A DNA stretch of 32,012 nucleotides from assembly GCA_028291945.1 (NCBI GenBank), contig JAQGNH010000359.1:1-32012 (forward strand), in the 5' to 3' direction. Shown one piece after another: positions 7,308-15,804 of the stretch. Below the pieces are notes generated by a model. That model was not told the origin of the DNA, made no database searches, and saw nothing but the letters and a program-made list of their open reading frames with translations. This DNA is from Betaproteobacteria bacterium (lineage in GTDB: Bacteria > Pseudomonadota > Gammaproteobacteria > Burkholderiales > SG8-41). The first letter of the stretch is position 1. Each line of letters opens with the position of its first letter. A program made the translations under genes and the position numbers.

Positions 7308-9293
7308 ATGACGAACCGTACGGAAGAGTCTGAGCGCCACGGCGACTTCGTTAAAAGTCTTGTCGCTTTCACCCAGCAGCATCGTGCCGCACACTGGTCG
7401 GGAACTTTTGCCAGCTTTCTAGAGCAAGTTTTGCCGGCCAACCCCCGTGCAATCACGCGCAGCAGCCACCAATACATCTGGGACATGATCCGTTGGCAAG
7501 GTGTAGACGAGAGTGCCAACGGAAAATCGCGCTTCAAGCTCTTTGCGGAAGACCTTTTCGGCATCGATGACGAGCTCGAACGACTCGCGGATTACTTCCG
7601 GGCGGCGAGCGCGGGTTCTGAAGTTGGCAGACGCCTCCTCCTGCTGCTAGGACCGCCCGCCGGCGGCAAATCAAGCATAGTTATCCTGCTCAAACGCGGC
7701 CTTGAAGAGTACAGCAACACCGACGAAGGCGCGCTGTACGGGATTCAGGGCTGTCCGGTCCACGAATCGCCCCTTCACCTCGTGCCCTATACGCTGAGAC
7801 CTAAATTCCGCGAAACGTACGGCGTAGAAATCACTGGCGAGCTTTGCCCGCTGTGTCGCGCCCGACTCGAGGAAGGACGCGCGCTTCATAAACCCGACGC
7901 AGCTGAAAAGCGCGCCGATGGCCTCGTCGGCGATTTCATGAAAATGCCGGTCGAGCGTATTTTCATTTCCGAAGCGGGCCGTATGGGTATCGGCACTTAC
8001 GCGCCGCACGATCCGACAACTGCGGACATTGCTGACCTCGTCGGCTCTGTGGATCTGTCGAAAGTCGCCCAGTTTGGCGACGAGGGCGACCCGCGCGCGT
8101 GGTCGTGGTCCGGCGCAGTTTATGCGGCGAGCCGCGGCATGCTCGAGATGATCGAGATTTTGAAAGTCAAACGCGAGTTTTTGTATCTCCTGCTCACGCT
8201 GACCCAGGAAAAGAACGTCAAGGTGTCGCGCTTCCCGCTGATCCACCTGGACGAGACGATTCTTGCGCATACCAACCTGGCCGAATTCCGGAAGTTCCTT
8301 CAGGAAAGCGAGAACGAGGCGCTGCTGGACCGGATGGTCATCATCCAGGTACCGTACACCCTCAATTTCAGGGATGAAGCGCGCATATACCAGAAGCTGA
8401 TTTCAAATGCGCCAGCATTCAGCGAAGTACATCTGGATCCCCATGTGCTGCATTCGGCGGCCGTGTTCGCGATTCTCACGCGCCTGCACGAAGGCGAGAA
8501 CGAATCCGAGGCTTCAAAGAAAGTGCGCGTTCACGCCGGAGAGGAAGCCGAAGGCATCAGCCGCACCGAGGCCGAGCGTATCCGCGCACGGCTCCCCGAT
8601 GAGGCACTCACCGGCATCAGTCCCCGCTTCGTGATCAATGCGCTCTCGAATGCGATCGTGCAAAGCGCCGCCAAAAGTCTGACCACGATGGACGTGCTGC
8701 TTGGGCTGAAGGACGCGATCGAATCGGATGCGCGGATAGATCCGAAGAAGAAGCGCAAATGGGTCGACTTCCTCGTGATCGCGCGTAAGGATTTCTACAA
8801 CAAGTGGGTTAAGGAAGACGTCCACAAAGCGCTTTTCGTGTCCTTCGAGCAGGAGGCGCAGGACCTACTCGACAAATATCTCGACGAAGTGGAGGCCACA
8901 CTCGACAACCGAATGATCAAGGATCCGATGACGGGCGAAGAGCGCAAGCCGGATGAACGTTTCCTGCGCTCGGTCGAAGAGAAGATCGACGTGTCCGATT
9001 CGGGCAAGCAATCGTTCCGGCAGGAAATCGTGCGCAAAGCGATGGGCGCCTTCAAGCGTGGAGACAAGTTCACGCTGAACAGCCACGCGCTGCTGCACGA
9101 TGCCATCGGTCAATACCTGTTTGAGCAGCGCCGCGATGTCCTGCGGCTCGTCAGCTCCGCGACCCGGCCCGATGAGGAAGCGAAGCAGAAGATTTCTGTC
9201 GTCGAAAAGCGACTGGTAGAGGAGTACGGTTACGACGCACACAGCGCCAGAGAAGCGCTGAACTACGTCACCACCCTGCTTGCGCAGGAATAG
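7308..9293 (+). CDS. prkA: PrkA serine protein kinase (YeaG family)
   Basis: A 661-residue AAA+-type protein kinase, slightly longer than the usual 640. The N-terminal PrkA AAA domain has a clear Walker A, GPPAGGKSS, at residues 115-123, then YGIQGCPVHESPLHLVP, LCPLCRAR and PVERIFISEAGRMGIGTYAP, all characteristic of the family. The C-terminal half forms the kinase-like domain ending in a charged helix. It has a strong GGAGGG site eight bases upstream of the ATG. It heads a prkA–yeaH–spoVR operon. In enterobacteria yeaG/yeaH are RpoS-dependent and linked to nitrogen starvation and stationary-phase survival; in Bacillus PrkA affects sporulation. The biochemical target is not firmly known. Confidence 0.97.
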   Translation: MTNRTEESERHGDFVKSLVAFTQQHRAAHWSGTFASFLEQVLPANPRAITRSSHQYIWDMIRWQGVDESANGKSRFKLFAEDLFGIDDELERLADYFRAASAGSEVGRRLLLLLGPPAGGKSSIVILLKRGLEEYSNTDEGALYGIQGCPVHESPLHLVPYTLRPKFRETYGVEITGELCPLCRARLEEGRALHKPDAAEKRADGLVGDFMKMPVERIFISEAGRMGIGTYAPHDPTTADIADLVGSVDLSKVAQFGDEGDPRAWSWSGAVYAASRGMLEMIEILKVKREFLYLLLTLTQEKNVKVSRFPLIHLDETILAHTNLAEFRKFLQESENEALLDRMVIIQVPYTLNFRDEARIYQKLISNAPAFSEVHLDPHVLHSAAVFAILTRLHEGENESEASKKVRVHAGEEAEGISRTEAERIRARLPDEALTGISPRFVINALSNAIVQSAAKSLTTMDVLLGLKDAIESDARIDPKKKRKWVDFLVIARKDFYNKWVKEDVHKALFVSFEQEAQDLLDKYLDEVEATLDNRMIKDPMTGEERKPDERFLRSVEEKIDVSDSGKQSFRQEIVRKAMGAFKRGDKFTLNSHALLHDAIGQYLFEQRRDVLRLVSSATRPDEEAKQKISVVEKRLVEEYGYDAHSAREALNYVTTLLAQE

Positions 9294-9301
9294 GAGCACG
9301 T

Positions 9302-9352
9302 ATGTCAGTCTCAGCTCTGACGCGTTCGGTACTCGCCGGGATGTTTCTATGA
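9302..9352 (+). CDS. Possible 16-residue leader peptide coupled to yeaH
   Basis: A short frame (MSVSALTRSVLAGMFL) starts eight bases after the prkA stop codon, has a good TAGGAG site five bases before its ATG, and its TGA overlaps the yeaH ATG as ATGA. The yeaH start has only a weak site of its own, so ribosomes may reach it by termination-reinitiation. Nothing but this layout supports expression. Confidence 0.3.
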   Translation: MSVSALTRSVLAGMFL

Positions 9353-10548
9353 GTTACCCCGGCGATCCGCTGTCCTCGCGCTGGCAACAGTCGATCCGGA
9401 TTTCGACCGAAGTCGGCTGGTACGATCTGTTCTCCCGCGGCGCGCGCGACTGGCTGCGTCACAACGAGAAAGTGCGCGAGTCCGTCGAAAAAAGTCTTCC
9501 CAATCTGATCGCAGGCCCTGACGTTTTGAGTGGGCCGGGCGGCGGCACTGTCCTCGTGCCGGTGCGCCTCGCTGAACACGCGCGCTTCAGATTGCGGGAT
9601 GCGGAGTCGGAAACCGGCGCAGGCCAAGGTGCCGGCGAGCCGGGACAAGTACTGCGTCCAGGCCAACCGCAGCAGGGTGACGATAAAGGCGGCGAAGCCG
9701 GCAGCGGCCAGGGCGATCTGCAGTTCGTGCTCGAGCTCAAAGTCGAGGACGTGCTCGACTGGCTATGGGAAGAGCTGAAGCTTCCCGATCTCAAACCGAA
9801 GCAATCGGCGCGTCAGGACGACGAAGAATTCGTGCGGGAAGGCTGGGACAAGCGTGGGGTGCGATCGCGCCTCGATCGGCGGCGTACCGTCAAACAGGCA
9901 ATTCGGCGCCGCGCGATCCAAACCAATCCCGCGCCATTTACCGATGACGACTTGCGCTTCCGGCAACTCAAGAGACGCGAGCGCCCGGCAACGAACGCAG
10001 CCGTGATTTTCGCGATCGACGTGTCGGGGAGCATGGGTGAAACCGAGCGTCAGCTCGCGAAAACCTTCTTCTTCTTCGCGCTGCAAGGCATCCGGCGTCA
10101 ATACGCAAAAGTCGAAGTGGCTTTCGTAGCCCATTCCGCGGAAGCCTGGGAATTCAACGAGACGCAGTTCTTCCAGACCAGCGGAACCGGCGGAACGGTC
10201 TCGTCGACGGTATTCAAGCTGTCCAAGGACATCATCAAACAGCGATTCGACCCCTCGCAGTACAACGTGTACCTCTTCTACGCCTCGGACGGGGAAAACC
10301 TGGTCGACGATCGCGAGCTTGCAACTGAAGCGCTGCGCGATGTCTGTGTGGGTCTCAACTACGGCGGTTTCGTCGAGATCAGGCCGGCTTACGGAATCTC
10401 GCCCGAAACGGAGTTGGCCGGTATCTTTGCTCGGATGCAGCGCGAAAACCTGCCGCTCGGCATGGCTCGCGTGACCGGACGCGAGGACGTATGGAATGCG
10501 CTGCGCCAGTTTTTCCAGGAGCAGCAAGACCGGGCGGAGGCGGCATGA
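9349..10548 (+). CDS. yeaH: YeaH/YhbH family protein (DUF444, von Willebrand A-like)
   Basis: A 399-residue member of DUF444, the constant partner of PrkA. After a Gly/Gln-rich linker (about residues 85-125) and an Arg-rich segment, a VWA-like fold begins with FAIDVSGSMG, whose MIDAS residues D224, S226 and S228 are intact, followed by KTFFFFALQGIRRQY. The ATG at 9349 is selected because upstream in-frame codons overlap prkA and do not look like the family. It overlaps spoVR by four bases (ATGA), implying translational coupling. Its function is unknown; a role as adaptor or scaffold for the kinase is inference from conserved linkage. Confidence 0.94.
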   Translation: MSYPGDPLSSRWQQSIRISTEVGWYDLFSRGARDWLRHNEKVRESVEKSLPNLIAGPDVLSGPGGGTVLVPVRLAEHARFRLRDAESETGAGQGAGEPGQVLRPGQPQQGDDKGGEAGSGQGDLQFVLELKVEDVLDWLWEELKLPDLKPKQSARQDDEEFVREGWDKRGVRSRLDRRRTVKQAIRRRAIQTNPAPFTDDDLRFRQLKRRERPATNAAVIFAIDVSGSMGETERQLAKTFFFFALQGIRRQYAKVEVAFVAHSAEAWEFNETQFFQTSGTGGTVSSTVFKLSKDIIKQRFDPSQYNVYLFYASDGENLVDDRELATEALRDVCVGLNYGGFVEIRPAYGISPETELAGIFARMQRENLPLGMARVTGREDVWNALRQFFQEQQDRAEAA

Positions 10549-11948
10549 TGACCCTGTCCCAGGCCGACATGAACGAGCGGCTGCAGGACTACGGGAAGCG
10601 AATCGAATCACTCGGGAAGTCGCTCGGACTCGACTATTACCCCGTCGATTTCGAGCTGGTGCCGAACAATTTCATGAATGAAGTGGCGATCTACGGCCTG
10701 CCGATCCGCATGCCGCACTGGTCGTTCGGCGTGCGCTACATCCACCAGCTCATCCGGCAATCGATGGGGCATTCACGCATTTTCGAGGTGATGTTTCCAG
10801 GCAACCCCTGCCATGGTTACCTCGTCAATTCGAATACGCTTGCCGAAAACACGCTCGTCACGGCGCACGTGCTGGGACACGCTGATTTCGCAAAGAACAA
10901 CCATTTGTTCGCGCGGTTTGCCGAAATGTCGGGAACGAATATCGTCGAACATGCGGCTGCGCAGGCCCATCGTATCGAACAAGCGGTCAAAAACTATGGG
11001 CAGCAGCGTGTCGAAGCGCTACTCGACGCCGCACTGGCACTGGAACCGCACGTCGATCTCGATCAGGAGCTCCACCGGCCGTTATATCCGACCGGCCCCA
11101 AGCCGGCAGAGCACGGCCCTCGCGCGGGGGATGATCCGTTCAACGACCGTTTCCGCCATCTTCCTGGAGAGGCAGGACCGGCACAGGCGAGCAAAGAGCG
11201 GCGGTCGGCTCCGATACCGCCGCGCCCTGAATCTGATCTCCTCTGGTTCATCGCCCACTATGGGCCTGAGCTCGAAGATTGGGAACGCGACGTATTTCTC
11301 GCGGTGCGCCACGAATCGTTTTATTTTTATCCGGTGTTCGCGTGCAACATCATGAATGAAGGCTGGGCAACCTATTGGCACGCGCGGCTTTTGCGTGAAG
11401 CCGATTTTCTGCCCGAGGATCTGTATCTCGACGCGGTGACGTGCCATTCGAACGTCGTGCGTCCTTTCGCGGGCGAGCAGCAAGCTGCGCTCGCGATCAA
11501 TCCGTATCACGTTGGCTTCTCGATGTGGGAGCGCATCGTCGAAAAACAGGGAATGGAACGCGCACGAGCGATTCGCCGCGACGAAGACGACTTTGGATTC
11601 ATCCGCAACTTCCTCGACGCCGAGCTCGCCGAGAAGCTTGGCCTTTTTGTATACGAGACGCAGTCGGACGACGGCGTCAAGGTCATCGCCCGCGACGTAA
11701 ACAAAGTGCGCGAAGCGATACTTGCACCGAAATTCAACTACGGCGCACCGTGCATTCAGGTCGGCGAAATGAAGACCGACGGGACACTCGTTCTGGTGCA
11801 CGACCACACAGCTGACGGCCGCGGGCTCGACCTGGAACGCGCTGCGCGGGTACTGCAGTACGTGCATCGCGCCTGGCGCCGGCCGGTCATGCTTCAGACC
11901 ATCGACAGCCGCGGCTCACCTCACGAGCTGCGCTCGGGCACGCAGTGA
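10545..11948 (+). CDS. SpoVR family protein (YcgB-like)
   Basis: A 467-residue cytosolic SpoVR-like protein. Characteristic stretches are GLDYYPVDFELVPNNFMNE near residue 25, MPHWSFGVRY, the HVLGHADFAKNN segment, FACNIMNEGWATYWHA and INPYHVGFSMW. Conserved His and Glu residues in the last three suggest a metalloenzyme-like centre, as often remarked for the family, but no activity is established. It is the final gene of the prkA–yeaH–spoVR module, overlaps yeaH by four bases, and has a GGAGG site. Hairpins follow its stop codon. Originally named for spore cortex formation in Bacillus, the family is widespread in non-sporulating bacteria together with PrkA. Confidence 0.95.
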   Translation: MMTLSQADMNERLQDYGKRIESLGKSLGLDYYPVDFELVPNNFMNEVAIYGLPIRMPHWSFGVRYIHQLIRQSMGHSRIFEVMFPGNPCHGYLVNSNTLAENTLVTAHVLGHADFAKNNHLFARFAEMSGTNIVEHAAAQAHRIEQAVKNYGQQRVEALLDAALALEPHVDLDQELHRPLYPTGPKPAEHGPRAGDDPFNDRFRHLPGEAGPAQASKERRSAPIPPRPESDLLWFIAHYGPELEDWERDVFLAVRHESFYFYPVFACNIMNEGWATYWHARLLREADFLPEDLYLDAVTCHSNVVRPFAGEQQAALAINPYHVGFSMWERIVEKQGMERARAIRRDEDDFGFIRNFLDAELAEKLGLFVYETQSDDGVKVIARDVNKVREAILAPKFNYGAPCIQVGEMKTDGTLVLVHDHTADGRGLDLERAARVLQYVHRAWRRPVMLQTIDSRGSPHELRSGTQ

Positions 11949-11957
11949 CGCGCACTG

Positions 11958-12007
11958 CGTGCCCGCACGGGCACGGTGAACGAACAGAGGGAACCCAACG
12001 TTCCCTC
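11958..12007 (+). terminator. Tandem hairpins after spoVR
   Basis: Two perfect stems lie just past the stop codon: CGTGCCCG/CGGGCACG (11958-11975, two-base loop) and GAGGGAAC-CCAAC-GTTCCCTC (11987-12007). No clean U-tract follows, so termination is plausible but not certain. It could also serve the minus-strand oxidoreductase gene that ends at 12138. Confidence 0.5.
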
Positions 12008-12040
12008 CGTTACCTCCGTTACCTCCTTCCTTCGGCTCTG
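12001..12040. repeat. Dispersed repeat copy (TTCCCTCCGT..ACCTCC..CCTTCGGC)
   Basis: The sequence TTCCCTCCGTTACCTCC, a second CGTTACCTCC and TTCCTTCGGC matches, with small gaps, the stretch at 18781-18809 and its inverted partner at 18851-18878. All copies lie between convergent gene ends. Confidence 0.55.
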
Positions 12041-12137
12041 CAGCGGCGACGCGACTGCTTCACGCGTTCGCTAACGTCAATCCGGAGCTCCGGCGCGATC
12101 CGATCCTATTGAACGCGCACCATCTAACGCCTTGGCG

Positions 12138-13253
12138 TCAATCTGCTTTTGAGCTTTGTCCCCACGCTCGCGCAGGCGGCCAAGCCTTCGGATGGCAGCG
12201 CTCGTATTGCGGCGGATACTTGATGTCGGCGCCAAGTGCGACCGCCGCGTGCCAAGGCCATCGCGGGTCGAACAACATCGCGCGCGCGAGCGATACGAAG
12301 TCTGCGTTGCCGCTGGCGACGATCTCTTCTGCCTGACGCGGATCGCTGATCAGGCCCACACTGCCGGTCGTGATGCCTGACTCGCGTCGCACGCGTTCAG
12401 CGTACGGCACCTGGTAGCCAGGTCCAACGGGCACTTTCGCGTCAAGCACTACGCCTCCCCCTGAGACTGTGACGTAATCGCAGCCGAGGGCTTTCAACTC
12501 GCGCGCATAGGCCACCGCTTCGTCAGGCGTCCATCCGCCGTCGGCGAAATCAGTCCCCGAGATTTTCGCCCCATAGGCCTTGCTCCGCGGCCAAACATCG
12601 CGCACGGCGCGAGCAACCTCGAGAGGAAAACGCATACGGTTCTCGAGATTGCCGCCGTATTCGTCTGTGCGCTTATTGGCCAGCGGCGAAAGAAATTCCG
12701 ATAAGAGATAGCCGTGGGTCGAGTGCAGCTCCACTATTTCCAGGCCGATGCGCATAGCTCGGCGCGCGGCCGACACGAACGCATTCCGCACGGCGTCCAT
12801 ACCCGCCCGGTCGAGCGCTCTGGGCGTAGGCCAGCCGGTGGCGAGTGGAATCGCCGAGGGCGCGACGGTTTCCCACGCACCCTCGCCCGTCAGCGCGCCG
12901 CGTCCTTCCCACGGCCGTTCTGCCGAGGCTTTGCGGCCCGCGTGCGCAAGCTGCACGCCGATGCGGATGGGCGAAATAGTGCGGACGAAATCGACCACGC
13001 GCTTCATGGCCGCTTCGTTTTCATCCGAATACAAACCTGTGCAGCCGAGGCTGATTCTGCCTTGCGCCGTGACGCCGGTGGCTTCGATCATCAGCATCGA
13101 GGCGCCGGAGAGCGAAAGATTGCCGAGGTGCTGCACGTGCCAGTTGGTCATGGAGCCATCGGTTGCGCTGTACTGACACATCGCTGCTACGGTGATGCGA
13201 TTTGACAACTCCATGCTGCCGATCGACAACGGTGTAAAAAGCGTACTGCTCAT
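12138..13253 (-). CDS. NADH:flavin oxidoreductase, Old Yellow Enzyme family (YqjM/XenA type)
   Basis: A 371-residue FMN-dependent ene-reductase that reduces activated C=C bonds with NAD(P)H. The thermophilic-like/YqjM subgroup is indicated by Cys26 in AAMCQYSA, HAGRK near residue 104, the substrate-binding pair His177/His180 in ELHSTHGYLLSEFLSP, and NKRTDEYGGNLENRMRFP. The ATG at 13253 follows AAAGGA by six bases, so the six-residue longer form is not favoured. It is the last gene of a minus-strand operon after the permease (52-base gap). The role in this operon is unclear; it may reduce an enoate or enone intermediate. Confidence 0.94.
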   Translation of the reverse strand: MSSTLFTPLSIGSMELSNRITVAAMCQYSATDGSMTNWHVQHLGNLSLSGASMLMIEATGVTAQGRISLGCTGLYSDENEAAMKRVVDFVRTISPIRIGVQLAHAGRKASAERPWEGRGALTGEGAWETVAPSAIPLATGWPTPRALDRAGMDAVRNAFVSAARRAMRIGLEIVELHSTHGYLLSEFLSPLANKRTDEYGGNLENRMRFPLEVARAVRDVWPRSKAYGAKISGTDFADGGWTPDEAVAYARELKALGCDYVTVSGGGVVLDAKVPVGPGYQVPYAERVRRESGITTGSVGLISDPRQAEEIVASGNADFVSLARAMLFDPRWPWHAAVALGADIKYPPQYERCHPKAWPPARAWGQSSKAD

Positions 13254-13305
13254 CAAGAGTCCTTTATTCATGCCCGATCGTCGCTGATCGAATCGCTGAT
13301 CCGAG

Positions 13306-14683
13306 CTAATTGCCGAAATAGCCTATCGCACGCCACCATAAATAGTCGATCGGCAGAAGCACGAACACGCTCAGCAGGAAGAGGGGCACCGTCATGCGCA
13401 TCACGCGCGGCAGCTTGAGCCCGGCGACCTGCACCCCCACGAGAAACGGCGGCACCTGAAACGGAAACAGGGCAGTCGTAAATCCAAGCACGATCGTCAT
13501 CAGTGCGGCCTTCAGAGGCCATCCCACGGCTTGCGCAAAATGGTCCGCGAGCAGCGCAGGCTGCGCGACGTTGACGATAACGCTGGTGGCTGTCGAAAGC
13601 GCAGTCAGTATGGCGAAATTAATCAGATCCTCGCCTCGCTGCAGTTGCAGCCCCGATTGCAGCGCATCGGCGAGCGCGCGGCTCAGACTCGTCTCGACCA
13701 TGACCGCACCGAGTCCCAGTATTGCCGCAATGTAGAAGAACGGGCTCAACTTCACGCGTTCGGTAAAACTGGTCACGGGCATCACGCCAATGTAAGGAAG
13801 TAGCGTCGCCAATCCCGCGGCGAGCCCGATCCAGCCCGGATGCACGCGGTGAACGAAGTCGGTTGCCCACAGGATTACAGCGGCCGCGAGGATCACCGCG
13901 AGACGTTTCTCGTTTCCGCTCATGAGTGCACGAACTTCGTCAGTATGCACGATGCGCGTCTTGTCCGGGAACAGCAGCCAGATGAGCACGATGATCACGA
14001 GCGCTTTCAGCACACCCATCACCGGTAGCTGAACGAGCAGCCACTCGCCGTAGGTAAAGCTCGTCCTGTACAGCGTCTCGGCCGCGCCTGCGAGTACCAG
14101 GTTGGGCGCGTTTGCCGGCAAAAACGCAGTCCCAACCTGAAAGTTCGTTACGATGACAGCGAGCGCCACTCCGTCGTATCCGGCACTCCCGGGCGGCAAA
14201 CCCGATCGCTTTGCCACAGCCGCCATGATCGGCACCAGCAACAAGATGCGGCTTACGGTCGCGGGCATGACGATGCACATCAGCGAGCATATGAGTACGA
14301 TCGCGGCGATCAACTTCCGATAAGACAACGCCTCGCGCCCGATCAGCAGTCGAGCGAACAGTACGCCCAGGCCCGTGCTGTTCACTGCTTCGGCAATGAT
14401 GAGTCCGCCGAGCACCAGCCACAGCGTCCCCGAAGTGAATCCCGAGAACACCACGCCCGCCGGCGCGACCGCGAACAGCATGGCGGGTACGAAAAACAGA
14501 AGCCCGACGATGTGCTCGGGCATTGCGCCGAAGGCCCACAGACCGATCACGAGCAGTGATAGCGCGCCGGCGTGCACGGTCTGCTCGGAATAGCCGGCAG
14601 GGGGCGGCACAAAGAAGAGCGCGACGGCCCGAGACCAGCACGATCGAAGTGCCGATGGTGACGACGGGGTTTCTGACACTCAC
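13306..14683 (-). CDS. SLC13/DASS-type anion permease, probable frameshift near start
   Basis: An integral membrane transporter of about 458 residues with some ten or more hydrophobic segments; the divalent anion:sodium symporter family takes up di- and tricarboxylates or sulfate. Conserved-looking stretches are FSGFTSGTLWLVLGGLIIAE, VMPATVSRILLLVPIM and FLPANAPNLVLAGAAE. The uninterrupted frame begins at GTG 14679 with MSETPSSPSALRSCW, unlike a membrane protein. The neighbouring frame from GTG 14683 reads MSVRNPVVTIGTSIVLVSG, with strong GC third positions. Dropping one base at about 14626-14630 joins it to VALFFVPPPAGYSEQ and restores a first membrane helix. So the gene carries one extra base, real or from assembly. 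It lies 169 bases after the aldolase in the same direction. Confidence 0.86.
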
Positions 14684-14852
14684 TACGTGGGGTGCGCTAC
14701 GTCTAAAGCAGTCGCCATTGCAGCCCTGCGCTGTTACGGCATCTGCAACGAATAGAGGTCAGGAACCGAAGACTCCGTTTCCGAACGATCCGGCACAAAC
14801 CCCTGTGTGCGTAGCAACGATGCCAGCTGAAGCCCAAATGAGATTTATCGCT

Positions 14853-15617
14853 TCACTTGAACTTCGCCGCGAGCGCATCGGCGCCGCGCGCCAGCATGAC
14901 AAGATCACTGCCGACGGCGACGAACAGGTAGCCCATCTCGATGCAGCGCTTGCCGTCGGCTTCACCGACCAGGATGCCGGGTGCCTTGCCCACTTTTCGA
15001 ATGCGCTTCGCAGCGTCTTCCATGACTTTCCACACTTCCGGATGCTGCCAGTTCCCGAGATGTCCCATGTCGGCCGCGAGGTCGTTCGGGCCGATGAAAA
15101 TGCCGTCCACGCCGTCGATCTCCGCGATGGCCTCGAGGTTTGACAATGCAGTTCGCGTCTCCACCTGCAGCAGCAGGCAGACCTCGTCGTGCACATGCTT
15201 GAAATAATCCTTGACGCGTCCGTAACGGTTCGCCCGGGTACAACCGGACACGCCGCGCATGCCCCCCGGCGGATAACGCAGGCCTGTAACGGCGCGGCGC
15301 GCTTCCTCCGCGTTCTGCACGTAGGGAATGAGCAACGTGCGGGCGCCGACGTCGAGATAGCGCTTGATCAGCACGATGTCGTTCCACGCCGGCCGCACGA
15401 TGCCTTCGGTCGTGCTAGTGCCGTAGCTCAAGGCATCGAGCTGGTTCTGAACCATCGGAAGCTCGTTGGGCGAATGCTCAGTATCGAGCAACACCCAATC
15501 GAATCCAGCGTCGGCGAGAACTTCTGCCGAGATGTAGCTGCAGAGGCTCGACCAGATGCCGATCTGGGGCTTGCCGGATTTGATCGCCTGCTTGAATTGG
15601 TTGACTGGCAGGTCCAT
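14853..15617 (-). CDS. HpcH/HpaI family aldolase
   Basis: A 254-residue class II (metal-dependent) aldolase that cleaves 2-keto-3-deoxy or 4-hydroxy-2-keto acids to pyruvate and an aldehyde. The TIM-barrel signatures are complete: [10 protein letters not shown] with the catalytic His48, Arg75 in GIVRPAWND, the metal ligands Glu153 (QVETRTAL) and Asp179 ([11 protein letters not shown]). GGGGA lies seven bases before the ATG. It follows the IlvD/Edd dehydratase, whose product type (2-keto-3-deoxy acid) is the substrate type of this enzyme, so the two probably form consecutive steps. The exact sugar acid is unknown. Confidence 0.93.
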   Translation of the reverse strand: MDLPVNQFKQAIKSGKPQIGIWSSLCSYISAEVLADAGFDWVLLDTEHSPNELPMVQNQLDALSYGTSTTEGIVRPAWNDIVLIKRYLDVGARTLLIPYVQNAEEARRAVTGLRYPPGGMRGVSGCTRANRYGRVKDYFKHVHDEVCLLLQVETRTALSNLEAIAEIDGVDGIFIGPNDLAADMGHLGNWQHPEVWKVMEDAAKRIRKVGKAPGILVGEADGKRCIEMGYLFVAVGSDLVMLARGADALAAKFK

Positions 15618-15640
15618 GTTTATCCCCGTTTAAAAAAGCA

Positions 15641-15802
15641 TTCACCACGAAGGACACAAAGGACACAAAGGAAAGCAGATCTTCAACAAAGCAAACGCGG
15701 ATAAGACCACGCCAGTGCCCGTAACAACCCGCAAGCGGAGTCCTGAGCGTTTGATCAGGTCCTGGCTCTCCTTCGTGTCCTTTCTGTCCTTTGTGGTGAA
15801 AA
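15641..15802. repeat. Inverted repeat pair built on 9-bp units AGGACACAA
   Basis: The left arm (15641-15671) reads TTCACCACGAAGGACACAAA and continues with a second GGACACAAAGG unit. The right arm (about 15770-15802) is its near-complete reverse complement, ending GTCCTTTGTGGTGAA. About 100 bases lie between. Similar TTCACCACGAAGGACAC elements are seen between genes in many proteobacteria. It sits between the dehydratase and aldolase genes, so it would be transcribed and could fold into a long hairpin. Confidence 0.8.
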
Positions 15803-15804
15803 GC

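Noticed and set aside
15641-15802. Possible CRISPR array from repeated GGACACAAA units
   Set aside because: The units are 9 bases long and contiguous, without unique spacers, and the two groups are inverted.
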